NCBI GenBank assembly: GCA_029207755.1
Contig: JARCOQ010000005.1
Span: 48,759,563 to 48,823,562 of the forward strand
DNA: 64,000 nucleotides
DNA from: Chamaea fasciata
Lineage: Eukaryota > Chordata > Aves > Passeriformes > Sylviidae
Direction of reading: 5' to 3'
Below the pieces are notes generated by a model. That model was not told where the DNA came from. It saw nothing but the letters and a program-made list of their open reading frames with translations, and ran no database searches. The stretch's first letter is position 1. Each line of letters opens with the position of its first letter. A program made the position numbers and the translations under genes. Shown here one piece after another: positions 24,292-37,100 of the stretch.

Positions 24292-26260
24292 TATGATCCA
24301 ACACAACTTGTTTTCCCTGTTCTTGATGTTTGAGGGTAAGGCAATATTTTAAATCACTTGCTGTACCACATACCATCTCAAGGCTAATATGACGTCCTGA
24401 TGTCCTTTGCATAATTTCGTAAGAAATATCTTAACAGTGAATTGGTGTGAGATGGGGAAATGGTCTCCTCTGTTGTGACTTCCCTGTCATGGGGTCTCAG
24501 CAGATGGAGGAGACATGCTTAAGGAATCTGCCTCTGGGCAGGCCTGAAAGTTTTCCAGCACACTGGGATAAGGAGCCCTTTGTAGAGAACCCTACACTTA
24601 GGGAGATCTCTTTGCTGCTACTTACACCTTTCCCCCTCTCCCAGCCACAAGGAGGGAAGCAGAGGCTCGGGCCCTTCATGGAACAAATATCTGACTTCAC
24701 ATCCACAGCTCAGAGAAGGAAGAATGAAGAACTTGTGAAAATTGAGCTACAGCTTGTGTCTAACAGGAAGAGCAAAACAATCAGAAACCCAGAGTGAGGA
24801 AGATCCTGAGGTTTAAACCCCTCTTTTCCCACAACAGTATGACTCATGCCTCCTAATCAGCCTCCCACAGAGGGAAGGTGGGAGCCTGCAGAGGGAAGGG
24901 AGCTTCACTGAAGGAATGTCTGAGCAGACCTGGATTTCTTTGCCTGGACAGAAGAGGACTTCAGACATCACAGGTGGAAGAGAGGGTGGGTGGCAGCTAC
25001 ACATGCACTCTTCAGCTTCAGGTGCAAGAACTAGGCTGATGGAAGCAAAACGAACAGGAGGATGTGGCTCACCACAGAGTAGAAAGTGGAGGTACTGCCT
25101 GAAGGTACCATGGCTGCACAAACAGCACTAAGGTTGGTGGGGTGTCTGAAAGTGACCTCCATAGGGGTCCTTGCAGGTTACTGCCTAGGTGACCCTCTAG
25201 TCTGGAACCACTTGGGCTGCTCTTAAAGTCAAAAGAATTTGCTCGAACAGGTGTTGCCTCTTGGTTTTGCAACAGCAAAACAAATGTCACACATTACCCA
25301 TCCCATCGCTTCAGTTTGATCAAGTACCTCAACAGCTGCAGAAAGGCAATGCAAAAACAGGGCTGTATTTTGTGTACCTTCATTTATAGCACTGCAGTCA
25401 TGTGCCAGCCTGGAGCTGGATCAAGCACCAGTGCCAGGGACCTGGCACCACAGCTGGGATGACTTCAGGCTCACAAAGGCTTCCTGAGAGGAAATCAGTG
25501 CTATAGGAACCTGAGCCTGTGTGGCTGTGAGCAGCCACCTCAGCTGCACAAGTCTTCTCTGTGTTTGTCCCCAGCTCTCCCTGGCAGCTCTCGCACTGTT
25601 GAAGACCAGGAGCTTCCCCCCAGGACCTTCCCTTTGGATCTCACATGGAATGCGCTTGGGCCGCCAGCTCCACAGCGGCGCGATGGGTGCTGCGGGATGC
25701 ACGGCAATGCCTCGGGGCTACGGCAGCTCAGGATGCCGTGCTGGGGAGGCGGCAGAAGGGGAACAGCACGGGTGCAAAGGAGTCACAAGTGCACCTCATG
25801 ACAGAGCTGCAGGTGGAAGCAAAAATGCATTTTGGAGGAGCTGTGGCTGTGATGTGCTGGACAAGGGCGTTTTGAGGGAGGCCCAACAGCACCACGGCCC
25901 ACAGCGAGACCCAGGGCCACAGTGGTGCAGGACCCTCGGAGCTCGCCGCTGCCGGAGCTGCACAAGGCACCATCTCCCTTTCCCTCCTAGCTTGATTTTA
26001 AACGCTGTAATTGCTCCCTTAGAAGAAAAGGAATTGCTTCCTGCAGACACATGAGATCTTTATTAGGCAGATTTGGTGATCTATTTCCAAGCCTCGTGAA
26101 GACCCTTAGGACACCTCTGCGAACAGAGCTAAAAGATAAACAGTTTAAGGCATTTCTGATCCTTAGACGCAATGGAATTTGCTCGTGCCGTGGCATGGCG
26201 GGGAATCGGCGCTGCTCCGCCTCCGAAGAGCTGACGGAGCACGACACAGCACCCCGCCTC
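24292..26260. other. Intergenic sequence between solo LTR and RNU12
   Basis: GC content rises towards the CpG island. Overlapping open frames on both strands around 25.4-26.3 kb have no family resemblance and look like GC-driven chance frames. Confidence 0.45.
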
Positions 26261-26266
26261 CATGAA

Positions 26267-26280
26267 TCTGTCCTTGAGAC
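26267..26280 (-). terminator. RNU12: snRNA 3' box of RNU12
   Basis: The minus strand reads GTCTCAAGGACAGA, close to the vertebrate snRNA 3'-box consensus GTTTN(0-3)AAARNNAGA. It lies 17 bp past the mature U12 end and would direct Integrator-dependent 3'-end formation. Confidence 0.65.
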
Positions 26281-26297
26281 GCACAACGGCGGAAGGA

Positions 26298-26446
26298 CGG
26301 GCAGATCACGACACCCGGGCATCCCGCGAAGTAAGCGGGACACCCAGGGGCGACCTGTACCCGCACAAAAATTCCTCTCACATTCGGAGTGAGGACCCGG
26401 GCGTCACCCCGGGTCGTTATTTTCCTTACTCATAAGTTTAAGGCAT
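26298..26446 (-). ncRNA. RNU12: U12 minor spliceosomal snRNA
   Basis: U12 snRNA pairs with the branch site of U12-type introns in the minor spliceosome. The minus strand starts ATGCCTTAAACTTATGAGTA, followed by AGGAAAATAACGA, the canonical U12 5' end; GTAAGGA is the branch-site recognition sequence. The Sm site GGAATTTTTGTG is present and the 3' end reads GTGATCTGCCCG. The length, 149 nt, fits human U12 (about 150). Compared with the human sequence as I remember it, the stem after AACGA has GACCCGGG/CCCGGGTC in place of GATTCGGG/CCCGAATC. Those two base-pair changes compensate each other, which argues for a functional gene. It is divergent from POLDIP3, as in human. Confidence 0.96.
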
Positions 26447-26484
26447 AACAAGCGTTCTTTGCACCGCTGCCACAGTCCTGCGCG

Positions 26485-26501
26485 CTAACTCTAAAGGTCA
26501 G
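26485..26501 (-). promoter_or_regulatory. RNU12: Proximal sequence element (PSE) of RNU12
   Basis: The minus strand reads CTGACCTTTAGAGTTAG at -55 to -39 relative to the U12 start. This is the position and general shape of a vertebrate snRNA PSE bound by SNAPc. No TATA box follows, consistent with Pol II snRNA genes. Confidence 0.7.
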
Positions 26502-26559
26502 GGCGAGCGGCGGCTCACGCCGTCTGACGCCGCTTCCAGCTGTCCCACAGTGTCCTCAC

Positions 26560-27480
26560 CACTGTGCATGGCCCTTGTCCCGTTCCGCGCCGTGGAGCCG
26601 CTGCGGCGCGCCGGACCGGCCCGCGCCGTGCCGAGCCGTATGCAAATGACGGAGCCGGGGGCCGCGGGGAGTTGTGGGGCGTCCCGGCGCAGCGGGCGGA
26701 TGCGGGGCGGGGCCCGCCATACTTCTAGGGGAGGGGCCAGAGGCGGAAGTCGTTCGGTGTCACCTCCGGGAGTCGCTCGCTGCGTCTCATCGTTGGGGCC
26801 GCGACAAGATGGCGGACCTGTCCCTGGATGAGCTCATACGGAAACGCGGCGTGACGGTGAAGGGAAGGTGAGCGGTTGGGACGGCGCCGCAGCGCCTCGG
26901 GCCCGGCGGCCCCCGGCCGTCCTTCGTGCGTCGCTTCGGGCGGCTCCGCTTGGGGGCTGCGGGCCGCAGCTGCCTTGGCGCGGCCCGGCCCTTTTCTCGC
27001 CCTCGGGTTCCCATTGGCCGAGCCGTGGGCCTGCAGGGCCGCGCTGCAATGCGATTGGCTGCGACGGCCGTCACTCACGGCCGGGGCGGGGGTCGGCCCC
27101 ATGTCGGCCCCTGTGCCTGGCGCTGCCCCGGTGGGGCAGGAGCGCTCGCCGGCCCGACCCTTCTCCGTCCTTTCGGGATTCCTGGCGCCGTCCCTTGTCT
27201 CAGTAATCCTCCGATCTGCCTTGTCCGCGCTGCCTCGTGTTTAACGGCGCCGATTAACCCAGCGCTGCTCTCCGCGGCGGGGTCCGCGCCCCCGAAGCCC
27301 TCCGGTGTCCGGGCTGCGGTTGTTGCCCCGCGGTGGCCGGCGGTGCCCCCGGGCGCGGCTCGGTGCGCTGTGGGCGCGCCGCGGGAGCGCTGCCGGCGCT
27401 CGCAGGGCCGTAACCGACCGGGGCCGCCGGGCGGGAGAGGCTGCCCGGGCCTCGGGAGGTGTCGCCCCGCCGGCGTACCT
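26560..27480. promoter_or_regulatory. CpG-island bidirectional promoter, RNU12/POLDIP3
   Basis: This is a very GC- and CpG-rich stretch covering the POLDIP3 first exon and the start of its first intron. It lies between two divergent genes whose starts are only 363 bp apart (26446 and 26809). AAGATGGCGG at the POLDIP3 ATG matches a YY1 site overlapping the start codon, common in housekeeping genes. Confidence 0.8.
26640..26647 (-). promoter_or_regulatory. RNU12: Octamer element (DSE) of RNU12
   Basis: A perfect octamer, ATTTGCAT on the minus strand, sits about 195-201 bp upstream of the U12 start. This is the usual place of the Oct-1-binding distal sequence element of snRNA genes. It is also about 165 bp upstream of the POLDIP3 ATG, so it may serve both genes. 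Confidence 0.75.
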
Positions 27481-28065
27481 AGTGCTGCTCCCACAGATTG
27501 TTTGAAGTACTTGAGGGAACGTGGAGCATGTCGCAGATCGGAGCTGCAAGGTCAGGTTATTTCTTTGCATGGTAGATGTCTCCAGTGGAGGCCGGGCCAT
27601 TTACTGCCACAGTTGGCACTTCTTACCTGGATTCTCCTTCGGTAGCTTTTCGTTTTCCCTTTTATCTTATTGTCTTAATGCTTCTGAAGACCTTGTCCCC
27701 CATCTCTGTTAGCTCAGTGTGCTCTTGCTTTGTTGTTTTTTGTTTGGTTGGTCTTTGTCGGATTGGTTTTTTCTTTGATTGATTGATTTTTGGGGGTTTT
27801 TAAAAATTTATTGCTCTTTTCGACCCTGAATTTGTAGACACTTACATGTTTAGAGTAATATTCTGAAAGTTACCTGCTAACATATACTACCGAAACATTC
27901 AAACATATTTAAATCCTAGTCTAGACAAGGCCTTGGCTTTGTGCTTTCATTCATGTTATCCTGCATATTTGGAAGAGTCTTAGGCTGCTTACTATGCCCC
28001 AAGTACCTCCTTTATCCCTTTTCAAATCCCTCCTTAACTCTCATTCCTTTCAGGAATTCTTCCTG

Positions 28066-28112
<47 letters not shown>

Positions 28113-31100
28113 GGCTGAACAGTAATCCCTCTGCTGCACTGTAAGAATTGTTGTGCCCCGTGCTCCTCTTGTATGTCATGTTCAGCTCACTTTCTAAATT
28201 CCTGAGGTAGCATACTTGGCTTTGTGAAGGCTGGATAAACGGAATATATTTAAATCATTATATTCATGCTGTTCGGTAGTCTAGATGAAATAATAGAAAA
28301 ATTTTCACCTATAAAATGTACTGATCCATAACATATTCAAGCCAGAGCTTGGAAGCCTGGAAATTGAATTAGATGTTTGAGATCTGCTTTTATTTCAGGT
28401 GCTGTGGCACAAATACCTAAGCAGTTAATGCTCTTGTAGGGTAAGCAATTATCTGTGAAAGAGAGTTGCTTATTAGGGTAAAAACAACTCTTCAGACAGG
28501 CTGTAATCTTCAGTACAGTTTCTTAACCTAATTCATTGGGTTTTGTCATCAAAAATCTTAACTAATTCTAGTTTAAATGTTGATACATACATTTCTGGGT
28601 TTACTTTGACCTCTCTGGTGAACCACTTAGCCAGTCCTTTGTAGCACTCCAGCTGAAGGCTTTCAGCATGACTAAATAAATGCTTTTTTAAATAGCAGGG
28701 AAAGTCTTGCTCTGTTGTTTCATGGGTACTCTTAGTCTTTTATATTCTGGGTACGTTCTCATAGATGGGCTTAATAATCCTCCTGTTTCTCCTAGCTGGT
28801 TTGCTTGGGCTGTATGAGAGAGCAGCCATAAGACTCTCAGACAGGTAATAAAATGGGACTCCAGTCCCAGCTTTCCAGATGTCTGGACACAAGAATGAAA
28901 AAGACAGAAGCAGAGGTTAAGTCTTTCATCTCTTGGTTGGTTGGTTGGGGTTTTTTAAAAAGATCTCTCCACTGAAAGTACACAAGTGTAAATAATGTGA
29001 AGGTTGTGGAGTTAGATCAGGAAATGCTGATGTAAAGGTGTAGGAAGAATTGAAATAACATCGTCACTTGATAGTGTGATACTAACCTTTTGAGTATTAC
29101 AGCAAATTCTGGGTATCTACTTTTGGACTTTATAATACTGGACAGCACATTTCTGAAAGCAGATGAACATTGCAGCTCGCTATTTTGACTTCTAAAAAGT
29201 CAACAGCAAAAATATTTTTTCTCTCTCTTTCTCCTTTGTCTTTTTTTTTTTTTTAGTACAAAGAAACCCAATGGAAAAAAACTTTAAAAAATACTTATCA
29301 GAGGAACTCCATTAAAAATTAGATAAACTGTTTTTGTTCTTAGGGCAGATTTTGTAAAAGTGTATCAGACCTGTCATAAGACAGTAGTTCTAGCTTTCAC
29401 TCTGTGTTGTGCTGCTCTTTAGGAATAGTTTGTCTACAAGTACAAATAATTTGTCTACAAGTAGAAATGCTGTAGTTTTGGGGGGCTGTTGTCTTTCTGT
29501 GCTCAGTATTATGATAATGATGTGCGTAAAAGGTGAAGGCCATCGAGTGCAATAGTCCTTTGAGTAGATTAAAGAAGAGGCAGTCATGTTAAAAAGTAAT
29601 TTGACTAATTACTATTTTGCTTGAAGCTAATCAACCTTGAAACTGGTGACTTGGAACTGAGGTTGTTACTGGTGCTTGTACATCCTAAAATTCGAGTTGC
29701 TGTCCTACAAATCTGAACTTGCTGCCCAGAATTCTTGAAATCATGTGTAGTTTCATGTTTCCTTCGTATCAGGATGTATTACTGTTTCACTGAAGGTGCT
29801 TTAGCAGACCTGTTCAGTCCTAAAGCTAGAAGGTCTGTTCCTGTTTGTCTTCAAAAGTTTCCCCAAAGTACCTGAGTTGTTGAATTTTGTTTAATGTACC
29901 GTGTACTTAGCACAGCTGAAGTCAGACCATTTAGTTTGTAAATGTGAGCTTAAGGATGGATTTTGGAAATCACTTCCTTAGCTGTTTATGTAGAAAGTAA
30001 TATCCAGCATAAAACAGCTCAGGAGCTCCACTGTTGTATTTAGACACCCAACAGGAGTGGATTTCTGCGCAGTATAATGAACTTTTGTTTGCAGAAACAC
30101 AAATACTTTTACTGACACTGTGTCACATCTCACAATGCCTGAAACCTTTTTCTTTTTTCTTTTCTTTCCCGCCAGACTGAACACGAGGCCAGTGTTTGGG
30201 GGTGTGAGGTCTCGCATTGGGATCCAGCAGAACCTTCTGAACAGATCCTCACCAGCCGTGAGCTTCCAGCGGACATTTGATGCCCGGCAGAAGATCGGAC
30301 TCGCGGACGCCCGGCACAAGCTGGGGGTGAAAGACGCCCGGGAAAAACTGCTTCAGAAGGATGCTCGGTTCAAAATCAAGGGCAAGGTGCAGGATGCCCG
30401 AGAGATGTTGAATTCCCGTAAGCAGCAGAGTGTTGCTGCTGAAAAGGTGACCAAAGTGGTGGATGCCAGAGAGAAGATCAGCTTGAAAAGGAGCACTCCA
30501 GCTGCTATCAGCCCAGCTATGGGGACAGTTAATCCAGCCATGAAAATCACCAAAACTATCCAAGTAGGTGAAGCGAGTCACCTCTGGGCCCCTCACTTAC
30601 TCAACAGCGGTTCAGTAGACATGATAATACATTAATATGTTCATATGGTTATAATGGAAGCAACAATGATACAGTTCATTCCAGCCTGTGGTGTAGGGTT
30701 CTGATCCTATCCTGTGTCCTTGCAGCTGCTTGGGACTTTTTGTAGAATCACACCTTTCATTTAACTTTTCAGTTTAATTTTGGGCCCAAAAAGGCAGAGT
30801 TCCTGTCAGCATTAAAGGAGATGTCTTGAATGGTTAAGCAGTCTCTTTCCTACCTGAATGCAAACAAAATGATGCAGATTTTTTTTTGTCATTCTGGCAG
30901 TATCCTGCCCCTCTTTGCAAGTCTGATGCAGTGGATTGTCCTGTATAGATAACTGGTTTATCCTAGTGGTGGGATAACAGTGGAGAATATGCAGCTGTGT
31001 TTGTATCTAAGAAAACTTAAAATGCAATGAGCTGTTCTACAATTTTCTCTTTTTATACTTGCCTGGTTTTCAGGAATGCCGTGGTTTCCAGGGAGTTGCC

Positions 31101-34100
31101 TGATCACATGAAGCATTCCTGCTGAGGCTCAAGATTTATTTCAGTTGTATTATAATCAGTTGGTCACCCTGACCTGCTGATTTCCTGGGCCAGTTTTCCG
31201 ATTTCACTTTGCTCTGTACGCGGAACTTGATTCTTAGCTTCTCTGAGAAACAACTGCTGTTGAACTGCGTCTGTTAAGTACAATGGGTAGAATCAGAACA
31301 GAAGTTTGAAGTTTCCAGACTGTTGGGATTGTTGTTTGAGTGGTTTTGCTCCTTACTGCTACAAGCATGAAACTGAAGTTCCTAGCCTACGTCTTCCATT
31401 TTCATCCTCCCACAAATGAGCAGTGTGCTTACACGTACCCTGTGTTGTCCTATTGTCATCAGTTTGAAAGCCTAGATGAGTCTGCTTTCTGTTCAGCTGT
31501 GGGTTTTGCTGAAGAGCATCAAACATGTTTCTTCTGCAGATTAGCCTAGGAAATTTCCCACTACTCAGCAGGTTTACTGCCAGGCTGATGTAAGAAAGAG
31601 AAAGGACTCTTGAGGCAGTAAGAAGGGCTAATCACAGAGCAGTAGAGCAGTCTGTTCAGCAGTCCTTAATTAGGAGGGTGATTAGTACTTTTGCTGTCCC
31701 TCTAAGCCAAATCACCAGCATCAGCCATGAGGAATTGAACATTTTCTACAAAGTTTTTAGGAGTTAAAGTAGTTTCCAGAGACTTGGTGCAGTAGCTGTT
31801 TGTCCTGACCTGGTGTTTTGGGGTTTTTTTGTGACTTGGTTTGACCAACAGTATTTTAAGGAAACACACATATTTATATGTAGGATGTAACGGTGATTCA
31901 GACTGTAGACAGAACCTTGCACATGAGCAATTATCTAAAACTTTTAAAAAATATTTGTACTGAGATTCCAAATGGCCCCTGACCCCTCCTATCTTCATGA
32001 ACATGGAAGTGGAATCAAACTAGTGTATCTTGATCCACACAGCTCAAAATGTGCTGTCCTGAGGTCTTGTTTCTCATGAAGCAAGGAAAAATCTTTGGAA
32101 CTAAAAAATGTAGGTCTGCTGCTGTTTCTGTGGGATGGATATCCTTGTTTCTGAATTGATTAGCAAATTGAAACGTGAGGTGATATGGTATAAGTTGCAG
32201 TCTAGAGAAAATGCAAATCTGAAGATTTTGATACCTGTGTGGACTATTTTTGTAAGAATATCTATTCTTTAAAGCTTCCAGCTTTTCCAAAAAATAGAAG
32301 GGCATTTTTAAGGATGTTGTTGCATGATTTCAGTTATCAGTTACTACAGCTACATTTCCTAGCTACTTCTGTGATGGTTTCCCTGTTTCATGGTATAATG
32401 GGCTGCAGAAAGGGCATCTGCACTACCCTGTGCATCATTTTATTCCAGCTTTAGTGCTAAGGGGCAGTACATACTTCTCCTTTTGTTTGGTGGAGATACA
32501 TATGTTTAGTTACCTGTAGCATGGAAGAAGAGATACTTACTTTCTGACTTACCCCATTCATGGTTTTGTATTGGCAGAAATGTAGATCTAGTTGGTCCTG
32601 ACAAGACTGAAGTTAACTTCCCAATAATCTTGGACTAAACTCTAAGTAATTTGAATCCATTTCTTCATGTGGTCTTAGACTTTAATTTAGGTGAAGCTAT
32701 ACTGAACATATCACAGGAAATACGGCCGTTACCTAAGAGCATATTGTGGTAATATATTTCAAAGCAGGAAGGTGAGTTTCATTTAAGTCATTTCAGGGTA
32801 TTCAGCTAAAGCTTTGATTTTCTGAAATGAGGATCTGATGGACTGTAGTGCTTAATGTTTTGGTTCTTTATCTCTAACTGTAGCAGAAGGCTCCAGTTCC
32901 TGGACACTCTCATCCAGCAGGAATGAGGATCAATGTGATGAACAATCATACACATAAACAGGTGTGTGCCTGCTCTGCAGTTCGTTACCTTTGGCAGGGA
33001 AGAAAATCTGTCAATAAACATTGGCAGGTGCAAAGAAAACTCTTAAGTAGGAAAGAAAAGTATTTGAAAGCTCTCCATCAGCTTAGCTTCCTTGTCTTGC
33101 ATGATTAAGATAGTTTCACAGTAATTGGGGTTTTCATTTAGTATAATTTATCTTGATTCCTAGTGTAATACCTGAATGAGAAGAAGATATTTCAAGTTTT
33201 ATCTGTGTGTGCTAATTGTATTTTCTTCCCCTGGAGGCGGCTGACCTCTAGCTCTGAGGTTTTCCTCTACATTTCTTAGTGACACCGCATCAGCTCTAGT
33301 TGTTGATTGTTTCGATTCATTTTGATTTGTTTTGCTGGCAGCCTCTTCGGAGAGTGGATGTGATTGTGCATGGTCAAATGTGCTGCAGTGAGGTGGGAGA
33401 GGGTACAACCTTCCTGTGAAATGCCAGCTGTGGACCGCTGCTGGAATCCTGATAGGGAGTTATGTTAATTAGTATTCTGATGTACTTCCAAAGTTCCCTT
33501 ATCAAGCAGATTTTGAGAAAGACCCTAGGGAATTGTCTTTCTGGGATCAGTTTTAAAGGCCTTTGTCACAGCCCCCAGCCATTCAGGCACCTTACTACCT
33601 TGGGTGCTTTCAGAGAAAAATGGCATGTTCTTATTACTTAAATTATTTTGCGTGTATGCACATAAAGTATTGCATGAAATACTGGAAAACTGGCATTCAC
33701 AGTATCATGTCAGGTGACTTTTTTGCCATGATTATACTAACTTTAGGTATTTATGTATGTTACCTTGATGCTGGCCTGCTACCCTCACCTATCCCAGATG
33801 CTGTTGTTTATGGAAGTGTCTTCATTATTCTGACCTCATCACTGTAAACATGGAAACCATTTCATTTTGTCTCAAACTCGAGTCCATTGTCCTGATGCCT
33901 AGTGTTTTTCCTAGCTCTTTTATTTTCTGCACAATTCTCCTCTGTTCTCTGTCCATTTTTGGTCTTTTTTTTCCTTCATAGCATTTCTGTGACTGGAACA
34001 ACTTCCCTGTTTGTAAACCAGAATTTTGCTGACTATGACAACCCATTGATTTTTCAAGCTCTCATTGCTAATCCCTCCATTTTTCTTTACCTTTTTACTG

Positions 34101-37100
34101 CATCAGTGGGAAGCTGTTTGCAGTTGTGATTTCTTGTGTTCTGGGCACTGCTGTATGTGTCTAGACTTCTTAACGTTATTTCGAGTCAATGAAAAAAATA
34201 CTCGTGTAGGAGTTCACCTAAGTATTTTAAGGCAAGGCTCTGAGTGTTAAGGTGAACTGGAAAATTAATTATTCATTCAGTAAAGCTCTTAGTGCAGTGT
34301 TTTCTAGGGCCAGATGGATATGTTCTGTGCTAAGGAAAGCAGGCTATTCAAAAGGAATGTTCAGTTTAGGTATATTCAGCAGGCATTTGTTGAATTAAAA
34401 AAAAACAACAGCAACAAAAAACCCCAAACAAAATAAACCCCACCACACACCCCAAAACTAATTTAAAAATCACATGCACAGGCTTCAGCTGTAAAGGTAG
34501 GAGGGTGCTAAAAAGTAAGACACTGAGGCTTTATTCCATTTAATGTAACTTCAACAGTCCTAGTGAGGTCCCAGGAGTAGAGGAATCTGTATATGATTTC
34601 AGTATATCTAGGGAAACAGTGTTACTGGGATGCTTTTGGAGAGAAAGTCTGATAGTTTTTATGCTGATGTTTTGACATGGACTTGTATACCTGAAACTAA
34701 AATCCAGTGTAATGGTGTTCATTAGCTGAGGATGGTTGAAGGCAGGAGAAAACGACCTATTTTTGCAATGTCTCAGTGAAATCTACCTGTGTGTAAACTG
34801 TTCCCTTCTTCCCTTCAGCGTCTGTATGACACGGAAGATGATGATGAAAGCGTCTCTCCGCTTCCTAGCAAACAGATGAAAATCACCACCACAAACAGTT
34901 TCCTGCACAACTCGGTAAGGGATTATCTGAGCAGCCCCCACCATGCCGTGCTCACATTGCATGGACGCAGAGGCCGTATCTTTGCAGGGCTTACGTTCTT
35001 TTAAAGTCTGTAAATTATGTTTTCTCCTCAAGTACTTGCTCTTCACCCCACCCTTCCTTTGTGCCAATGCTTCTACTATTGTTTTTGGAACAGAGTTCTT
35101 TTAGGGTAACTGGTTTTACGGGCTCTTAGCAGCCAGAATCTGTGCTTTCTGCCCTGCGGGCAGGTTGCTGCATCCTGGCCTTCAACTTTGCTTTTGTTGA
35201 GGAAGTGCATTGAACCTGTCTTGTTACTGTTCGAGTAAACCAGCAAGGGGAGCTTTCTGCTGCTTCTGAAGACTGAGCATCAGAGTAGGAAATCTCTTGC
35301 TGTGCAAAAATCTGAGTAGGCATCTTGTTGGGGAGGACTGTTGCTCGGAGAAGATGGAATTTCAGTACAGACAAATGTAAGGTGCTGTTTTTGGCATGAG
35401 ATGGCCCTCTGCAGCTTAAACTGAGAACTGTCTGGCTAGAAAGCACCTTTGTGGGAAGGAGCCTGGGGGTACTACTATGTGATCGGCTAAGAATGAGTGA
35501 GTAGTGCATCCTTCCAGCAACAAAGGCCAGCTGTAGATGAAGTGAAATCATAGCCAGCAAATGAAGGAAGATAATTATTCCTATTTGACATTTTGAGAAT
35601 GCATCCGTCGTTCTTTGCGTATTCCGGGGCTCTGCAATACATGACTGGAACCAGTAAACAGGGTGGTCAGAGGGCTGCACTATATTGTTCATGAGGAGAG
35701 GGTGAAAGAGCAGTGTCTCAAGGCTGAGAAAGTTGTAGTGATATCTGGCTACTCTCAGTGCCTGAAGAAGGCAAAACCCAGGTCCTTTTCAGGAGTGACC
35801 ACGGAGAAGAAAAACCAATAAATGTGCTGCAGCAAAAGAAATTCTAGTTGATGAAATTCTCACGGTATTGAGCAGCATCTGGCACAGGGACACAGAGAGG
35901 TTGTGCAGTTGTCATTCTTGAATATTCAGTGCTTAGCTGAATAAGGCCCTTGCCAACCTCATGTGTCTTTGAAGTTAGCCCTGTTTCAAACATTGGAGTT
36001 GGGCATAAGTTTGGGCTAAGTTATTCTCTGGTTTTGGAAAGGCAAATTCATGTGGTTTTACCATCGCACAGGCACTGCAGTGCAGTGATTACCCCAGGAA
36101 TTTATTTCCTCATGTAGGTATTCAGAATAGAGCTTCTGGCTATTTGTGATTCTCAAATAATCTCATGAGGGTTTCTTCAGGTTTTTTTCAAGAGTAAATC
36201 TGTTCTTTCCAGTGTTCACAGCAGCTTCCAAGCACAAGTTTTAGTCTGACTTTAAACTCAGGTATTTCAACGTGCATTCCGTGTCTTTGTGTGCCCTAGC
36301 TTAGTGATTCTGAGGAATTACTGCTTTTTGTTCTGGGATTTCTCAGTCTTACTGTTAATGAGCAATCTTTGTGAACACTTCGCAAAGTACTTGAAAATCT
36401 TCAGATGAAAGGAGCTTTTCAAATTCAGATCACATTGTTAAAGTTCATTTAAGCAAAGTGTGAAATCAAAAAGTGCTTATGAAGGAAGTGCTCTTTCTGG
36501 ATAAACATACCTTTTTATGTTTAGGGCCAGAAACTTTCGCTGATTTTTTTTCTCAGAACCTTTTGAAAGACTCCAGCACTGTAGTGGTTTTGACACTGGG
36601 AAGGACATGCAGTTCTTAGTGCATACTAGTAATACTCTGGTGGTGGTGCTTGAAGAAAAGTGATGGCTTTTGTAGGCTGCAGCTCTGAGATACTTTCTTT
36701 TTTCTTCCTGTAGACTGGTCTGAGCAGCAATAAATTCTCTTTGTCCAAGACTGTTCCCCTGACTAAAGTGGTCCAGAACGATTCATACACAGCTCCACCT
36801 GCACCTCCCCCTCCTATGCGGACAAAGGCCTTGACAAACATGTCCCGGACCTTAGTGACAAAGGAAGAGCCTCCAAAAGAGCCAGCACCTGTTGAGGTGA
36901 GCTCAGGGAAGGGAAAAATGCTCTTTGTAGAAGTCTCTGAAACTTGGTGTTCATTGGACGTGTGAGCAGCTCATTTCTGCCTGCCTTTCACCATTAGTTC
37001 TGGGACATCATCAAGGTTATTCTGATATCTGCAGTCCATGCCCCAAGAAATTGCCCTGCACATGGTCCTGGAGGAATCCATGTTATAGGGAGGTGGCATT

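Noticed and set aside
25521..26054. 177-codon plus-strand frame upstream of RNU12
   Set aside because: Overlapping frames exist on both strands and no conserved motif or splice logic is seen.
26868..27645. Several long frames of up to 239 codons on both strands
   Set aside because: They lie in the CpG island and intron 1 of POLDIP3, where stop codons are rare because of GC content.
35126..35692. 188-codon minus-strand frame
   Set aside because: Antisense to an old CR1 copy in a POLDIP3 intron; no family resemblance.
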